A stretch of DNA of 64,000 nucleotides from JAFAFN01 sp963707555 (GTDB taxonomy: Bacteria > Actinomycetota > Acidimicrobiia > Acidimicrobiales > Microtrichaceae). Location of the stretch: contig CAVPQM010000014.1 of assembly GCA_963707555.1 (NCBI GenBank), positions 248,001-312,000 on the forward strand, given 5' to 3'. Shown in pieces: positions 1 through 8,095 of the stretch (its first letter is position 1; every line of letters begins with the position of its first letter). A program made the position numbers and the translations under genes. Below the pieces are notes generated by a model, which had not been told where the DNA came from, searched no databases, and was given only the letters and a program-made list of their open reading frames with translations.

Positions 1-541
1 TCCCTACGAGCTCTCGGGCGGACAACGTCAGCGTGTCGCCATCGCCCGCGCGCTCGTCCTGGATCCGGAGGTCGTGATCTGCGACGAGGCCGTCTCGGCG
101 CTCGACGTGTCGACCCAGAACCAGATCCTGTTGCTGCTGCGACAGCTCCGTGACGAGATGGGCGTCGGCTACCTGTTCATCGCGCACGACCTGGGCGTGG
201 TGCGTCAGCTCACGGACCGCACGATCGTCATGTACTGCGGCCAGATCGTCGAGGAGGGCCCGACGTCGTCGCTGCTGCGCGACCCGGCCCACCCCTACAC
301 GCGGTCGTTGCTCTCGGCGGTGCCCGTCCCGTCGCCGAAGCGTCAGCGCGAGCGGCGGCGGATCGTGCTCACGGGCGACGCCCCCGATCCGATGAACCCG
401 CCGGCGGGCTGCCGACTCCACGGCCGCTGCCCGGATGTGATGGAGATCTGTCGCACGGCCGAGCCCGGCGAGTTCCGCGCCGACTCCGGTTCGACGGTCC
501 GGTGCCACCTCTACGACGGGGCGCTGTCCTCGGCCAGCTGA
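1..541 (+). CDS. Oligopeptide/dipeptide ABC transporter ATP-binding protein, 3' part
   Basis: The reading frame is open from the window edge and lacks its start, so only the C-terminal ~180 residues are present. It begins at the ABC signature (LSGGQRQRVAIARAL), followed by Walker B (VVICDEAVSALD), the D-loop and the switch-region His (IAHDLG). The C-terminus has the oligopeptide-type extension: HPYTRSLLSAVP, then GCRLHGRCP and a second Cys (MEICR), which is typical of OppD/OppF and DppD/DppF subunits. It would energise peptide uptake at the membrane. The permease and binding-protein genes must lie upstream of the window. A 9-bp hairpin follows the stop codon. Confidence 0.93.
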   Translation, partial: PYELSGGQRQRVAIARALVLDPEVVICDEAVSALDVSTQNQILLLLRQLRDEMGVGYLFIAHDLGVVRQLTDRTIVMYCGQIVEEGPTSSLLRDPAHPYTRSLLSAVPVPSPKRQRERRRIVLTGDAPDPMNPPAGCRLHGRCPDVMEICRTAEPGEFRADSGSTVRCHLYDGALSSAS

Positions 542-627
542 ACGCAGCGCCTCCGGCGCCGCGTTCCTCCGGAGACCCCGATCGAGGGATTCCGATGGTG
601 TCCCGGGGGACCGGCTCGTGGGTCGTG

Positions 628-650
628 CAGCGGTCGCGGTTCGACCGCTG
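628..650 (+). terminator. Hairpin after the ABC ATPase gene
   Basis: There is a perfect 9-bp inverted repeat, CAGCGGTCG and CGACCGCTG, with a 5-nt loop, about 90 nt past the ATPase stop. No T-run follows, as is common for high-GC actinobacterial terminators. It separates the transporter gene from the catabolic operon. Confidence 0.5.
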
Positions 651-687
651 TCGGACGCCGCTGCGCCGCCGAATCCTAATGCGCACT

Positions 688-721
688 ATTCGTTGACGAA
701 TTGACCCCGCTCGTGTCATGG
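688..721 (+). promoter_or_regulatory. Promoter/operator candidate of the catabolic operon
   Basis: ATTCGT-TG-ACGAAT (688-701) is a near-perfect palindrome that contains TTGACG at 693-698. The same CGTTGACG core occurs in the promoters at 16583 and 17887. No good -10 box lies 17 nt downstream, so the palindrome may be an operator, not a -35 box. It sits about 50 nt upstream of the first gene of the operon. Confidence 0.4.
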
Positions 722-747
722 TGTGGTCGCTCAGCAGAGATCGAGAG

Positions 748-2394
748 ATGTGGATGTCGAAGTCGGGGAAGTTGACAGAGCTCGAAGGCCACGCAGCGAT
801 CGCCCGAGCGCTGGCCGATCACGGCGTCGAGGTCGTGTTCGGGTTGGTCGGTGACGCGAACCTGTTCATCGTCCACAGCCTCGTGGGTGACGAGGGCATC
901 CGGTTCGTAGCCGCCACGCACGAGGCGACCGCGGTGCTCATGGCCGACGGCTACGCCCGGGTCACCGGCACGCTGGGCGTCGCGACCGTGACCCACGGGC
1001 CCGGTCTCACCAACACCGTCACGGCGCTCGTCGAGGCGACGCGGGCCCGGACCCCGATGTTGCTCATCGCGGGGGACACCCCCGCCGAGGCGCGACAGAA
1101 CCTCCAGGACGTCGACCAGCACCGGATCATCGAGGCGTGTGGTGCAGGGGTCCACCAGGTTCGATCCAGCTCGACGATGGTCGAGGACGTCGCGATCGCG
1201 ATCCGGCGGGCCCACGACGAACGCGGGCCCGTGGTGCTGAACCTGCCCGTCGAGTACGAGTGGGAGACGGTCACCTACGAGCGGGTCGTGTCGCCGCCCG
1301 TCCGACAGTCGGTCTCGCCCGACCACGACGCGCTCGACGCAGCGGTGGGTGTGCTCGCCTCGGCGAAGCGACCGGTCGTGCTCGCCGGGCGCGGGGCGAT
1401 CGGAGCCCGGGACCAGATCCTGGCGCTCGCCGAACGCCTGGGGGCACCGGTCGCGACGACGCTGCTGGCCAAGGGCCTGTTCACGGGTGCGCCGTTCGAC
1501 CTCGGGGTCATGGGCACGTTGTCGACGCCGGACAGCGCGGCGATCATCAGCGACGCCGACGTGATCGTGGCCTTCGGCGCTGCGCTCAACCGCTACACCA
1601 CCTCGAACGGGACGTTCGCGTCCGATGTCGCCATCGTCCAGGTCGACCGCGACCCCGCGGCACTCGGCCGGTGGGAGGGCCTCGCCGCCGGGGTCGTCGG
1701 CGACGCCGGCGCGACCGCACAGCTGATGCACGACTGGTTGGACCAGGCCGAGGTGCCGCCGTCGTCGTTCAGGTCCTCGGCGGTGGTGGGAGTGATGGGC
1801 ACCGTCGCCGCCGAGGACCACTTCGTCGACAGGTCCACCGACACCACGGTGGACCTCCGCAGCGCTGCGGTGCGCCTGGAGCAGATGCTCCCGGCGAACC
1901 GGACGATCGCGACCGACGCCGGACGGTTCATCTACCAGACCCTGCCGTACCTCAGCCTTCCCGAGGCGGGCTGCTTCGCCGGCGGTCTCGCGTTCGGATC
2001 GATCGGACTCGGGATGGGCCTGGCGATCGGTGCAGGGGTCGGCCGGCCGGATCGGCCCGTCGTCGGCCTGTTCGGTGACGGCGGCTTCATGCTCGGCGGG
2101 CTCACCGAGTTCAGCACCGCGGTGCGCGAGGGGATCGACCTGATCGCCGTCGTCGCCAACGACTCGAGCTACGGCGCCGAGCACGTGCAGCTCCATCGCA
2201 AGGGCCTCGACCCGTCGCTGTCGATGTTCGAGTGGCCCGACCTCGCATCCGTCGCCGAGAGCCTCGGCGGCCGTGGCATCACCGTGCACGACCTGGCCGA
2301 TCTCGAGGCGGTCCGTGAGGCCATCGCCACCCGGGACCGACCCCTGCTCATCGACCTCAGGGCCGACCCGGCCGTCCTTTCGGAGGAATCATGA
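748..2394 (+). CDS. Thiamine-diphosphate-dependent enzyme (acetolactate synthase / 2-hydroxyacyl-CoA lyase superfamily)
   Basis: A 548-residue protein with the three-domain ThDP fold. The N-terminal pyrimidine-binding domain carries the cofactor-activating Glu (ATHEATAVLMADGYAR, about residue 59). A central domain follows, and the C-terminal pyrophosphate domain has the Mg-ThDP motif GDGGF...NDSS. Such enzymes cleave or form C-C bonds next to a carbonyl: acetolactate synthase, benzoylformate or oxalyl-CoA decarboxylase, 2-hydroxyacyl-CoA lyase. Adjacent CoA-transferase genes, overlapping by 4 nt, favour a CoA-ester or 2-oxo/2-hydroxyacid substrate. No ilvN-like regulatory subunit follows, so valine biosynthesis is unlikely. 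ATG 748 and ATG 754 both follow an AG-rich stretch; ATG 718 is in frame but has a poorer context. Confidence 0.82.
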   Translation: MWMSKSGKLTELEGHAAIARALADHGVEVVFGLVGDANLFIVHSLVGDEGIRFVAATHEATAVLMADGYARVTGTLGVATVTHGPGLTNTVTALVEATRARTPMLLIAGDTPAEARQNLQDVDQHRIIEACGAGVHQVRSSSTMVEDVAIAIRRAHDERGPVVLNLPVEYEWETVTYERVVSPPVRQSVSPDHDALDAAVGVLASAKRPVVLAGRGAIGARDQILALAERLGAPVATTLLAKGLFTGAPFDLGVMGTLSTPDSAAIISDADVIVAFGAALNRYTTSNGTFASDVAIVQVDRDPAALGRWEGLAAGVVGDAGATAQLMHDWLDQAEVPPSSFRSSAVVGVMGTVAAEDHFVDRSTDTTVDLRSAAVRLEQMLPANRTIATDAGRFIYQTLPYLSLPEAGCFAGGLAFGSIGLGMGLAIGAGVGRPDRPVVGLFGDGGFMLGGLTEFSTAVREGIDLIAVVANDSSYGAEHVQLHRKGLDPSLSMFEWPDLASVAESLGGRGITVHDLADLEAVREAIATRDRPLLIDLRADPAVLSEES

Positions 2395-4784
2395 CCGACC
2401 GCTCCAGCCAGACCGGTGGGCCGCTCGCCGGCCTCCGCGTGCTCGACCTGAGCTGGGGGATGCCCAGCTCGGTGGCGACCATGCTGCTCGCCGACTACGG
2501 CGCGGAGGTGATCAAGGTCGAGCGACCGCGCCGGGACGGGACCACGCCGGTGCTCGACAAGATCCTCGAACGTGGCAAGTGGCGACTCGCCCTGGACTCC
2601 TCCGACGACGCCACCGCCGACACGCTCGACGCGCTGATCGCCCGGAGCGATGTCGTGCTGCGGAGCGACGGGTCGTCGTGGCCCGGCATCGACGTCGAGC
2701 GGATCGCCCAGGACCACCCCTACGTGGTGCAGGCAGTGCTGAGCGCCTACGGCGAGGGCGGCCCCCACGCCGGTCGCCCGGGCTACGACGCCCTCGTCGC
2801 CGCCCGGATGGGGCTCATGGCCGAGCAACGCGGTCATCGCGACGGACCGATCTTCCTCGGTCATCCCTCGGTCGACTACGTCACAGGATTCCTGCTCGTG
2901 ATCGGTGTGCTCGCCGCGGTGCGGGCGCGTCGACACACGGGCAGAGGCCAGGTGGTCGACACCTCGATGTTGGACGGCGCTCTCGCGCTGTCGACGATGA
3001 ACTGGTGGTGGAACGAGCGAGGGTTCTCGTACCTCGCACGCGAGGACTCCGATCCCGGAGCCGGCAGGTTCGGCCGCACGCGGCTGATCACCGACAAGTT
3101 CGAGTGCGCCGACGGTCAGTTCATCATGATCCACACCGGTGGTCTGGGCGGCTTCTACACGGCGATGCAGGTCCTCGGCCTCGAGACGTCGTTCCAGCAG
3201 GTCGAGGGTGCCGACATGGCCACCCCGCTCGACGACGACGAGGTCGCCGCCGTGCGCGACCTGGTGCCGAAGGCGCTCCGGAGCCGACCGCGCGACGAGT
3301 GGATCCGCGCCTTCCACGACGCCGACCTGGCCGCGCTGCCGGTCCTGCGCCCTGAAGAGGTCTTCGACGACGACCAGGTCGTGCACGCCGGCATCGCCGT
3401 GGACGTCGACGACCCCGACCTGGGGACGATCCGCCAGATCGGACCGGTCGTGCACTTCGAGTCCTCACCGGCCTCGCCGCCGCAGCCGACAGCCGCTCCC
3501 GGGCAGCACAACGGCCGCATCGACGAGCTGTTGGCCGAACCACGGCGCGCCGCGCCGAGCGGGCTGTCGGACGACGCCACCTCCGGCGGTGCGACGCTGG
3601 CAGGACCCCTCGACGGCATCCGGATCCTGGACTTCAGCGCGTACTTCGCGACCGCCTTCGGCGTCCGTCTGCTCTCGGATCTCGGTGCGGATGTCATCAA
3701 GGTGGAGCCGCCGGCGGGGGAGCAGATGCGGCCCCTCGCGGACCTCTACGAAGCCGCGAACCGCGGGAAGCGGAACCTGGCGATCGACCTGCGCACCCCT
3801 GAGGGCCGCGACGCGATCGAGCGCCTGGTCCGCAGCGCGGACGCGGTGGTGCACAACTTCCGTCCGGGCAAGGCCGAGAAGCTCGGCATCGGTCCCGACC
3901 AGCTCCGTGAGCTCAATCCCGAGATCCTGTCCTTCTACCTGCCGGGTTTCGGCTCGACCGGGCCGAAGTCCGGGCTCAAGAGCTTCGCGCCGCTGGTGTC
4001 GGGGTTCACCGGGATGCTCTACATCGGTGCCGGTGACGGCAACGAGCCGATCGAGCGGGTCATGGGCAACGAGGACCTCTACAACGGGTTCAGCGGCGCC
4101 ATGGCGATCCTGATGGCACTCGTCCACAAGGAGCACACCGGCGAGGGCCAGCACGTCGAGAGCCCCCATCTGCACTCCAGCCTGCTGGTGCGCACCGAGC
4201 ACGCCGTCGACGCACAGGGGCGGGCGTTGCCCGGACTCCAGCTCGACGCCGACCAGACCGGCTGGGGACCGCTGTACCGCCTGCACCGGACCAGTGACGG
4301 CTGGATCGTCATCGCTGCGGTCGGGCAACGCGCCTTCGAACGGCTCGTCGGTGCGCTGGACCGCCCCGACCTGCTGCTCGACGACCGCTTCGCCACGCCC
4401 GAGGCACGCTCGGTGCATGCGGACGAGCTCACCGACGTCCTCGTCGGGGTGTTCGCACAGCTGCCCACCGAGGCCGCGTTCGCACGCCTCGATGCAGCGG
4501 ACGTGCCGTGCGAGATCCCGGCGTCCGAACCGAAGCTCCCCGAGTTCCTCTGGGACGAGTGGGCCCTCGAGACAGGCCGCGTCTACGAGCACCACCACCC
4601 GGAACACGGGTGGATCCGTGAGATCGGACAGTGCGTGCGACTCTCCGGGACTCCTGCGCTGAACAAGGGCACCAGCGCTCGACTCGGCCAGCACACCCGA
4701 CAGATCCTGGGTGAGCTCGGCTACGACGAAGCAGGCATCGAGTCGCTGCTCGACGCGACGTGCAGGTCGTGGGACCCCACATGA
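2391..4784 (+). CDS. Double-domain CaiB/BaiF (class III) CoA-transferase
   Basis: A 797-residue fusion of two class III CoA-transferase domains (about 10-380 and 405-790), twice the usual ~400. Each half starts with the typical strand-turn: GLRVLDLSWGMP with GAEVIKVERP, then GIRILDFSAYFA with GADVIKVEPP. These enzymes move CoA between carboxylic acids through an acyl-aspartyl intermediate. The catalytic Asp is present in the first half (GRGQVVDTSMLDGAL, D195). The aligned position in the second half is His (GEGQHVESPHLHSSL, H595), so only one half should be catalytic. The family forms interlocked dimers, and the fusion may act as a pseudo-heterodimer. It overlaps both neighbours by 4 nt. Confidence 0.9.
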   Translation: MTDRSSQTGGPLAGLRVLDLSWGMPSSVATMLLADYGAEVIKVERPRRDGTTPVLDKILERGKWRLALDSSDDATADTLDALIARSDVVLRSDGSSWPGIDVERIAQDHPYVVQAVLSAYGEGGPHAGRPGYDALVAARMGLMAEQRGHRDGPIFLGHPSVDYVTGFLLVIGVLAAVRARRHTGRGQVVDTSMLDGALALSTMNWWWNERGFSYLAREDSDPGAGRFGRTRLITDKFECADGQFIMIHTGGLGGFYTAMQVLGLETSFQQVEGADMATPLDDDEVAAVRDLVPKALRSRPRDEWIRAFHDADLAALPVLRPEEVFDDDQVVHAGIAVDVDDPDLGTIRQIGPVVHFESSPASPPQPTAAPGQHNGRIDELLAEPRRAAPSGLSDDATSGGATLAGPLDGIRILDFSAYFATAFGVRLLSDLGADVIKVEPPAGEQMRPLADLYEAANRGKRNLAIDLRTPEGRDAIERLVRSADAVVHNFRPGKAEKLGIGPDQLRELNPEILSFYLPGFGSTGPKSGLKSFAPLVSGFTGMLYIGAGDGNEPIERVMGNEDLYNGFSGAMAILMALVHKEHTGEGQHVESPHLHSSLLVRTEHAVDAQGRALPGLQLDADQTGWGPLYRLHRTSDGWIVIAAVGQRAFERLVGALDRPDLLLDDRFATPEARSVHADELTDVLVGVFAQLPTEAAFARLDAADVPCEIPASEPKLPEFLWDEWALETGRVYEHHHPEHGWIREIGQCVRLSGTPALNKGTSARLGQHTRQILGELGYDEAGIESLLDATCRSWDPT

Positions 4785-5941
4785 GCGGACCGGACGATCC
4801 CGCCGGGCCGCTGAGCGGGGTCATGATCCTCGAGATGCAGGCGATCGGACCGGTGCCGCACGCGACGATGCTCCTCGCGGACCTCGGCGCCACGGTGCTC
4901 CGCGTCGCGAGGGCCGGCGCCACGCCGCCGCCGCTCGACCTGCTCGCCCGCGGACGACGGTCCGTCGCGGTCGACCTGAAGCATCCGGAGGCAGCCGAGC
5001 TGGTGCTGCGCCTGGTCGAGCGTTCCGACGTGCTCCTCGAGGGCTCGCGTCCCGGGGTCATGGAACGCCTGGGGCTGGGCCCCGAGCCGTGCCTGGACCG
5101 CAACCCCGCGCTGGTCTACGGACGGATGACCGGCTGGGGCCAGGACGGTCCCCTCGCGCAGCGCGCCGGTCACGACATCAACTACCTCGCGGTCGCCGGT
5201 CTGCTGCACGGTTTCCGTCGTCGCGGCGAGCGCCCGGTGCCGCCGGTCAACCTCGTGGGCGACTTCGGCGGCGGGTCGCTGTACCTGGCCCTCGGGGTGC
5301 TCGCAGCGCTGATGCACGCCCGCTCCACGGGCGAGGGGCAGGTCGTGGACGCCGCGATGGTCGACGGGGCGGCGTCGTTGAACACCATGTCGTGGTCGCT
5401 GGCAGCGAGAGGGATGTGGGACCTCGACGATCCCGGCTCGAACCTGCTGGACACCGGCGCGCACTTCTACGAGGTCTACCGCTGCGCCGACGGCGCGTTC
5501 ATCGCGGTCGGCGCGGTCGAGCCGCAGTTCTACGCGCAGCTCCTGCAGGGCCTGGGTCTCGCCGATGCGGACCTGCCGGACCAGAACGACCGCTCGGCGT
5601 GGCCGGCGATGAAGGACCGGTTCGCGGACATCTTCGCGTCGCGCACGCGTGCCGAGTGGTGCGAGCGTTTCGACGAGCTCGACGCCTGCGTCACGCCCGT
5701 GCTCTCCGCGACGGAAGCACTCGAGCATCCCCACATGGACGAGCGCGGCACCTACGCCCGGGCCGAGGGGCACGTGGTACCGGGACCCGCTCCCAGGCTG
5801 TCGCGCACCCCCGGCACCGTCTCGTCGCCCATGGAACCACCGTCACCCGACGCGTTGCTCGACTGGGGTGTCGACGGCTCGGAGCTCGAGTCGTTGCTCC
5901 GGTCCGAGGTGGTCGACGCGACCCGACAAGGAGCACGATGA
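4781..5941 (+). CDS. CaiB/BaiF (class III) CoA-transferase, catalytic Asp present
   Basis: A 386-residue single-domain class III CoA-transferase. The N-terminus has GVMILEMQAIGPVPHATMLLADLG, and the catalytic aspartate is retained in GEGQVVDAAMVDGAA (D195, the same residue number as in the first half of the upstream fusion). ATG 4781 overlaps the previous stop (ATGA) and is preferred over GTG 4760. The gene is immediately followed, with another ATGA overlap, by a CaiB gene lacking the Asp, so the two together mirror the fused upstream protein. Confidence 0.9.
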   Translation: MSGPDDPAGPLSGVMILEMQAIGPVPHATMLLADLGATVLRVARAGATPPPLDLLARGRRSVAVDLKHPEAAELVLRLVERSDVLLEGSRPGVMERLGLGPEPCLDRNPALVYGRMTGWGQDGPLAQRAGHDINYLAVAGLLHGFRRRGERPVPPVNLVGDFGGGSLYLALGVLAALMHARSTGEGQVVDAAMVDGAASLNTMSWSLAARGMWDLDDPGSNLLDTGAHFYEVYRCADGAFIAVGAVEPQFYAQLLQGLGLADADLPDQNDRSAWPAMKDRFADIFASRTRAEWCERFDELDACVTPVLSATEALEHPHMDERGTYARAEGHVVPGPAPRLSRTPGTVSSPMEPPSPDALLDWGVDGSELESLLRSEVVDATRQGAR

Positions 5942-7153
5942 CATCGATCAAGGTTGCCGACTTCTCGACCCACTTCTCGGGTCCGCTGGCGAGCCACCTG
6001 CTCGCCGAGCTGGGCGCGGACGTGATCAAGGTGGAGCACCACCGCTTCGGTGACGGGAACCGCGAGATCCCGCCGCTCGTCGGCGAGCAGCAGGAGAGCG
6101 TCTTCCACGCCACGCTCAGCAGCGGAGCGCGGAGCGTCGCAGCGAACAGCCGCTCCGCGGAGTGGCCCGACCTGGTCGCCGCCGCCGCGCGCTGGGCCGA
6201 CGTCGTGGTGGTCTCGGGTCACCAGGCGGCGCTCGAGCAGCGTGGCCTGGGCTTCGACGCCCTCTCGGCGCACAACGACCGGTTGGTGTACTGCATGATC
6301 CCGGCGTTCGGTGTGGCCGGCCCGTGGAGCAACTGGACCGCGCACGGCCAGGGACCCGACGCGATGGCCGGCACGGTCGAGCTCATCGACACCGACGACG
6401 GCCGGATGACGACACCTCCCGCCTGGCGCGGCAACGGCACCACCCTCGCCGGCACCTTCGCCGCCATGGGCGTCATGGCGGCGCTGCTGCGTCGCGACGA
6501 GGCCGGCGGTCCGCAGTTCGTCGAGGTGTCGCTCTGGGCCTCGTCGCTCTGGTCGGCCTGGCGTGATCTGACCTGCCGGTTGAACGCCGGCATCGACGCA
6601 CCCCTGACGCGCGGATCGCGGCAGCCGGTACGGCATCTACCGCACGAAGGACGGCCGGGCGCTGCAGGTGGCACCGCTCGAGCAGAAGTTCTGGGTCCGG
6701 TTCTGCGCGATCCTCGACCTGCCCCAGGACATGCGCGACCGGGGTGATTGGTCGACGGCGTCGATGGACTTCGGCGCAGGCGAGGAGTACGCGCACGAGG
6801 TCCCCGTGATCGCGGCCAGGATCGCCGAGCGCGACCTGGACGAGTGGGCAGGGCTGCTCGGCGACGCGGGCATCCCGATCGCCCCGGTGCTGACCTTGAC
6901 CGAGGCAGCCCTCGGAGAGCACGCCCGCGCCGAGCGCGTCATCCGCGACGTGGCGCCGCGCGACGAGTCGTCGTCGGCGTTCCGGACCCCCCGGGTGCCT
7001 GTGCACCTCCGGAACGCCGACGGCGCCGACCCGCTCCCGGAGCTGGGACCGGCACCTCGCCTCGGTCAGCACGACGAGGAGGTCCGCACCCTGTGGGGCC
7101 TCGACCCCACCGCAGGACCCCTGTCCGACGCAGCCACGAGGCAGGCGACATGA
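5938..7153 (+). pseudogene. CaiB/BaiF-family protein without catalytic Asp, interrupted by one frameshift
   Basis: Residues from ATG 5938 read well (IKVADFSTHFSGPLASHLLAELGADVIKVEHH) up to about 6610. Homology then continues in the next frame (SRYGIYRTKDGRALQVAP...) to the stop at 7151-7153. One extra base near 6611-6620 (GCGGATCGCGG) explains the shift, and removing it gives a normal ~404-residue protein. In the catalytic motif (GGPQFVEVSLWASSLW) the Asp position is Ala (about residue 201), so it is probably a non-catalytic partner of the preceding gene. Codon use stays normal across the break, so a sequencing error is at least as likely as true decay. Confidence 0.8.
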
Positions 7154-7245
7154 CCGAGGCAGGCGACATGACCGAGGCAGGCGACATGACCGAGGCAGGC
7201 GACACGAACCAGGCAGGCGACATGAACCAGGCAGGCGACACGACC
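7138..7245 (+). repeat. 18-bp tandem repeat, six units, spanning a stop/start junction
   Basis: Six head-to-tail 18-bp units with consensus GAGGCAGGCGACATGACC lie at 7138, 7156, 7174, 7192, 7210 and 7228. Units 4-6 carry a few substitutions. The first unit contains the TGA of the CaiB gene overlapping the ATG of the SDR gene. Units 1, 2, 3 and 5 each keep a purine-rich stretch plus ATG, giving candidate starts at 7150, 7168, 7186 and 7222. The repeat encodes the hexapeptide (E/Q)AGDMT. Confidence 0.9.
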
Positions 7246-7998
7246 GGACCACGGGCCTACGAAGGGCGTCGGGTCCTCATCACCGGCGGCAGCAGGGGGC
7301 TCGGCCTGGCGATGGCGAAGGGCTTCGCACGCCACGGCGCCACCGTCGTCATCTCGAGCCGGAACGCGGAGTCCTGTCGTGCCGCCGCCGAGGAGATCAG
7401 CGGGGAGACCGGGGCGACCGTCGTGCCGATCGCCTGCCACGTCGGACGCTGGGACCAGATCGACGACCTGGTCGCGCAGACCTACGAGCGCACCGGTGGC
7501 GTCGACGTGCTCGTCAACAACGCCGGGATGGCACCGCTGTTCGACACGCTCGGATCGGTGTCCGAGGAGCTGTTCGACAAGACGATCGCCGTGAACCTCA
7601 AGGGCCCGTTCCGCCTGGCAGCGCTCGTCGGTGAGCGGATGGTCGAACAGGGCAGCGGCTCGATCCTCAACATCTCGAGCGTCGCCGCCATCAAGCCGAA
7701 GCCGACGGACCTGATCTACGCGCTCGCGAAGGCGGGTCTCGACGCGCTCACCGTCGGACTGGCGCGGACGCTGGCGCCGACGGTCCGGGTGAACACGATC
7801 ATGGCCGGTCCGTTCCTGACCGACGTGGCGAAGCACTGGGACATGTCGGTGGTCGGCCCACGCATCGAGTCGTACCCGATCGGGCGCGCGGGCGATCCCG
7901 ACGAGGTGGTCGGCGCGGCGCTGTACCTCGCCGGCGACGACGCGAGCTTCACCACCGGAGCGATCCTGCGCGTCGATGGCGGAATGGGAATCTGCTAG
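7150..7998 (+). CDS. Short-chain dehydrogenase/reductase
   Basis: A classical SDR of about 250 residues preceded by up to 32 residues made from the hexapeptide repeat. The Rossmann motif is TGGSRGLG, followed by VNNAG, the catalytic Ser (ISSVAA) and YALAK (Tyr-x-x-x-Lys). It would oxidise a hydroxyl or reduce a carbonyl using NAD(P), here probably on an acyl-CoA intermediate (inference). The natural start is ambiguous: ATG 7150 overlaps the upstream stop, but ATGs at 7168, 7186 and 7222 sit in equivalent contexts, and the fold itself begins near residue 34 (YEGRRVLITGG). It ends with GGMGIC, the common SDR C-terminus. Confidence 0.88.
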   Translation: MTEAGDMTEAGDMTEAGDTNQAGDMNQAGDTTGPRAYEGRRVLITGGSRGLGLAMAKGFARHGATVVISSRNAESCRAAAEEISGETGATVVPIACHVGRWDQIDDLVAQTYERTGGVDVLVNNAGMAPLFDTLGSVSEELFDKTIAVNLKGPFRLAALVGERMVEQGSGSILNISSVAAIKPKPTDLIYALAKAGLDALTVGLARTLAPTVRVNTIMAGPFLTDVAKHWDMSVVGPRIESYPIGRAGDPDEVVGAALYLAGDDASFTTGAILRVDGGMGIC

Positions 7999-8079
7999 AT
8001 GGGTCGGAACCGAACCATGCCGAACCGGCCCACGGGCTCGGGGAACTGCCGAGCCATCGGTACCGAGCGGGTCCGACCG

Positions 8080-8095
8080 ATCGGAGCGCTCCGAT
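8080..8095. promoter_or_regulatory. 16-bp perfect palindrome over a start codon
   Basis: ATCGGAGCGCTCCGAT is a perfect palindrome whose last two bases are the first two of the ATG at 8094. It also contains the only GGAG-like ribosome-binding sequence for the gene. It could hide the start in a hairpin or be a protein-binding site in the only real gap (95 nt) of the operon. The function is not demonstrated. Confidence 0.4.

Noticed and set aside
676..2289. Long minus-strand open frame opposite the ThDP enzyme gene (537 codons)
   Set aside because: It mirrors the coding strand, is Arg/His/Asp-rich without domain motifs, and the plus frame has clear ThDP motifs. Such antisense frames are usual at this GC content and recur opposite most genes here.
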